From positions 1-14,423 of the forward strand of contig JBJOER010000239.1 of assembly GCA_046049215.1 (NCBI GenBank): DNA of 14,423 nucleotides, given 5' to 3'. The translations under genes were made by a program, and so were the position numbers. Below the pieces are notes generated by a model that had not been told where the DNA came from, ran no database searches, and worked only from the letters and a program-made list of their open reading frames with translations. Positions 14,039-14,423 of the stretch are shown piece by piece (position 1 is the stretch's first letter; the number at the start of each line of letters is the position of its first letter). Origin of the DNA: JAJTFW01 sp046049215. Its GTDB lineage: Bacteria; Bacteroidota; Bacteroidia; AKYH767-A; OLB10.

Positions 14039-14423
14039 ATGCGGGCCAAAAGAATAATCAACCACCTAATTGTCAGCTTATTAACTTTAAGCATTTGGAC
14101 ATCGTGTCAGAAGGACGACCTGCTGACCGATGCCAATGCCCGCCTGGAGTTTTCAGAAGACACGATTTTGTTCGACACCGTATTCGCCAGTATCGGCTCG
14201 GTGACCAAGAACCTGCGCGTATACAATCCCTACGACCAGCCTTTAAAAATATCATCCATTCGACTGGCAGGCGGAACGAATTCCACCTTCAGGCTGAACG
14301 TCAACGGAAGTCCGGGAAAGGTCTTTAATGACGTGGAGATCCGGGGCGGAGACAGCATCTGGATATTCGTCGAGGTGACCATCGACCCGAACAGCCAGCT
14401 CCTCCCCTATATCGTACAGGATT
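14039..14423 (+). CDS. Bacteroidota lipoprotein of unknown function, N-terminal fragment
   Basis: Partial gene running off the right edge; 128 codons are visible without a stop. The N-terminus MRAKRIINHLIVSLLTLSIW followed by TSCQKDD is a lipoprotein signal with the acylated Cys at residue 23; Trp at position -3 is unusual for a lipobox. The mature part contains LEFSEDTILFDTVFASIGSV, KNLRVYNPYDQPLKISSIRL, AGGTNSTFRLNVNG, DVEIRGGDSIWIFVEVTIDP. I recall this FDTVF...SVTK...VYN...I..I.L.GG pattern from conserved Bacteroidota envelope proteins of unknown function. The V-Y-N-P-x-D-x-P-L-K-I-S-S-I segment looks like an immunoglobulin/ASH-like beta-sandwich. The start is backed by a perfect -7 element just upstream. 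The end and the full domain content are not visible. Confidence 0.8.
   Translation, partial: MRAKRIINHLIVSLLTLSIWTSCQKDDLLTDANARLEFSEDTILFDTVFASIGSVTKNLRVYNPYDQPLKISSIRLAGGTNSTFRLNVNGSPGKVFNDVEIRGGDSIWIFVEVTIDPNSQLLPYIVQD

Noticed and set aside
1..14423. A new defence, mobile or biosynthetic system
   Set aside because: Every coding stretch is accounted for by housekeeping, envelope or two-component genes; no nuclease, transposase, toxin-antitoxin, CRISPR or prophage signature was seen.

Overview
The window looks like chromosomal DNA from a member of the Bacteroidota. Several independent signs agree. One protein ends in a type IX secretion (T9SS/Por) sorting domain. A sensor kinase has the propeller plus Y_Y_Y architecture common in this phylum. 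Many genes are preceded by the Bacteroidota -7 element TAnnTTTG. Almost no gene has a Shine-Dalgarno sequence, and the signal peptides and lipoproteins are of the usual type. I see no mobile element, CRISPR array, tRNA, rRNA or phage gene, and no gene-free stretch longer than about 300 bases.

Layout, left to right: (1) 1-569, minus strand: the first 28 codons of a probable acyl-CoA carboxylase carboxyltransferase subunit, then an alkyltransferase-like DNA-repair protein with Ala at the methyl-acceptor position. (2) 714-1463: a secreted or outer-membrane beta-barrel protein of unknown role. (3) 1551-4886: the conserved translation cluster thrS-infC-rpmI-rplT, closed by a strong intrinsic terminator. 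infC has no ATG/GTG/TTG start that gives a full-length protein; it most likely starts at ATA (3524) behind the only perfect AAGGAGG in the window. (4) 4920-6143: a polytopic membrane protein with an Asp triplet after the first membrane span, possibly GT-C-like. (5) 6314-9807: a two-component pair, a periplasmic-propeller histidine kinase overlapping by 1 nt a LuxR/NarL-type response regulator. (6) 9815-10867, minus: a TPR lipoprotein, tail-to-tail with the regulator. (7) 11022-12347: a secreted T9SS cargo protein. (8) 12374-13978, minus: recA and a cysteine-free type B ribosomal protein L31 (rpmE2), each with its own terminator. (9) 14039 to the right edge: the N-terminal part of a lipoprotein, divergent from rpmE2.

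Most of the window is housekeeping (translation, recombination, repair), interspersed with envelope and signalling genes. I did not find a convincing new multi-gene system. The most interesting points are the AUA/strong-SD start of infC, a structured leader between rpmI and rplT, the very short leaders implied by several promoters, and the little-known envelope proteins. All family calls come from reading motifs; no database search was run.
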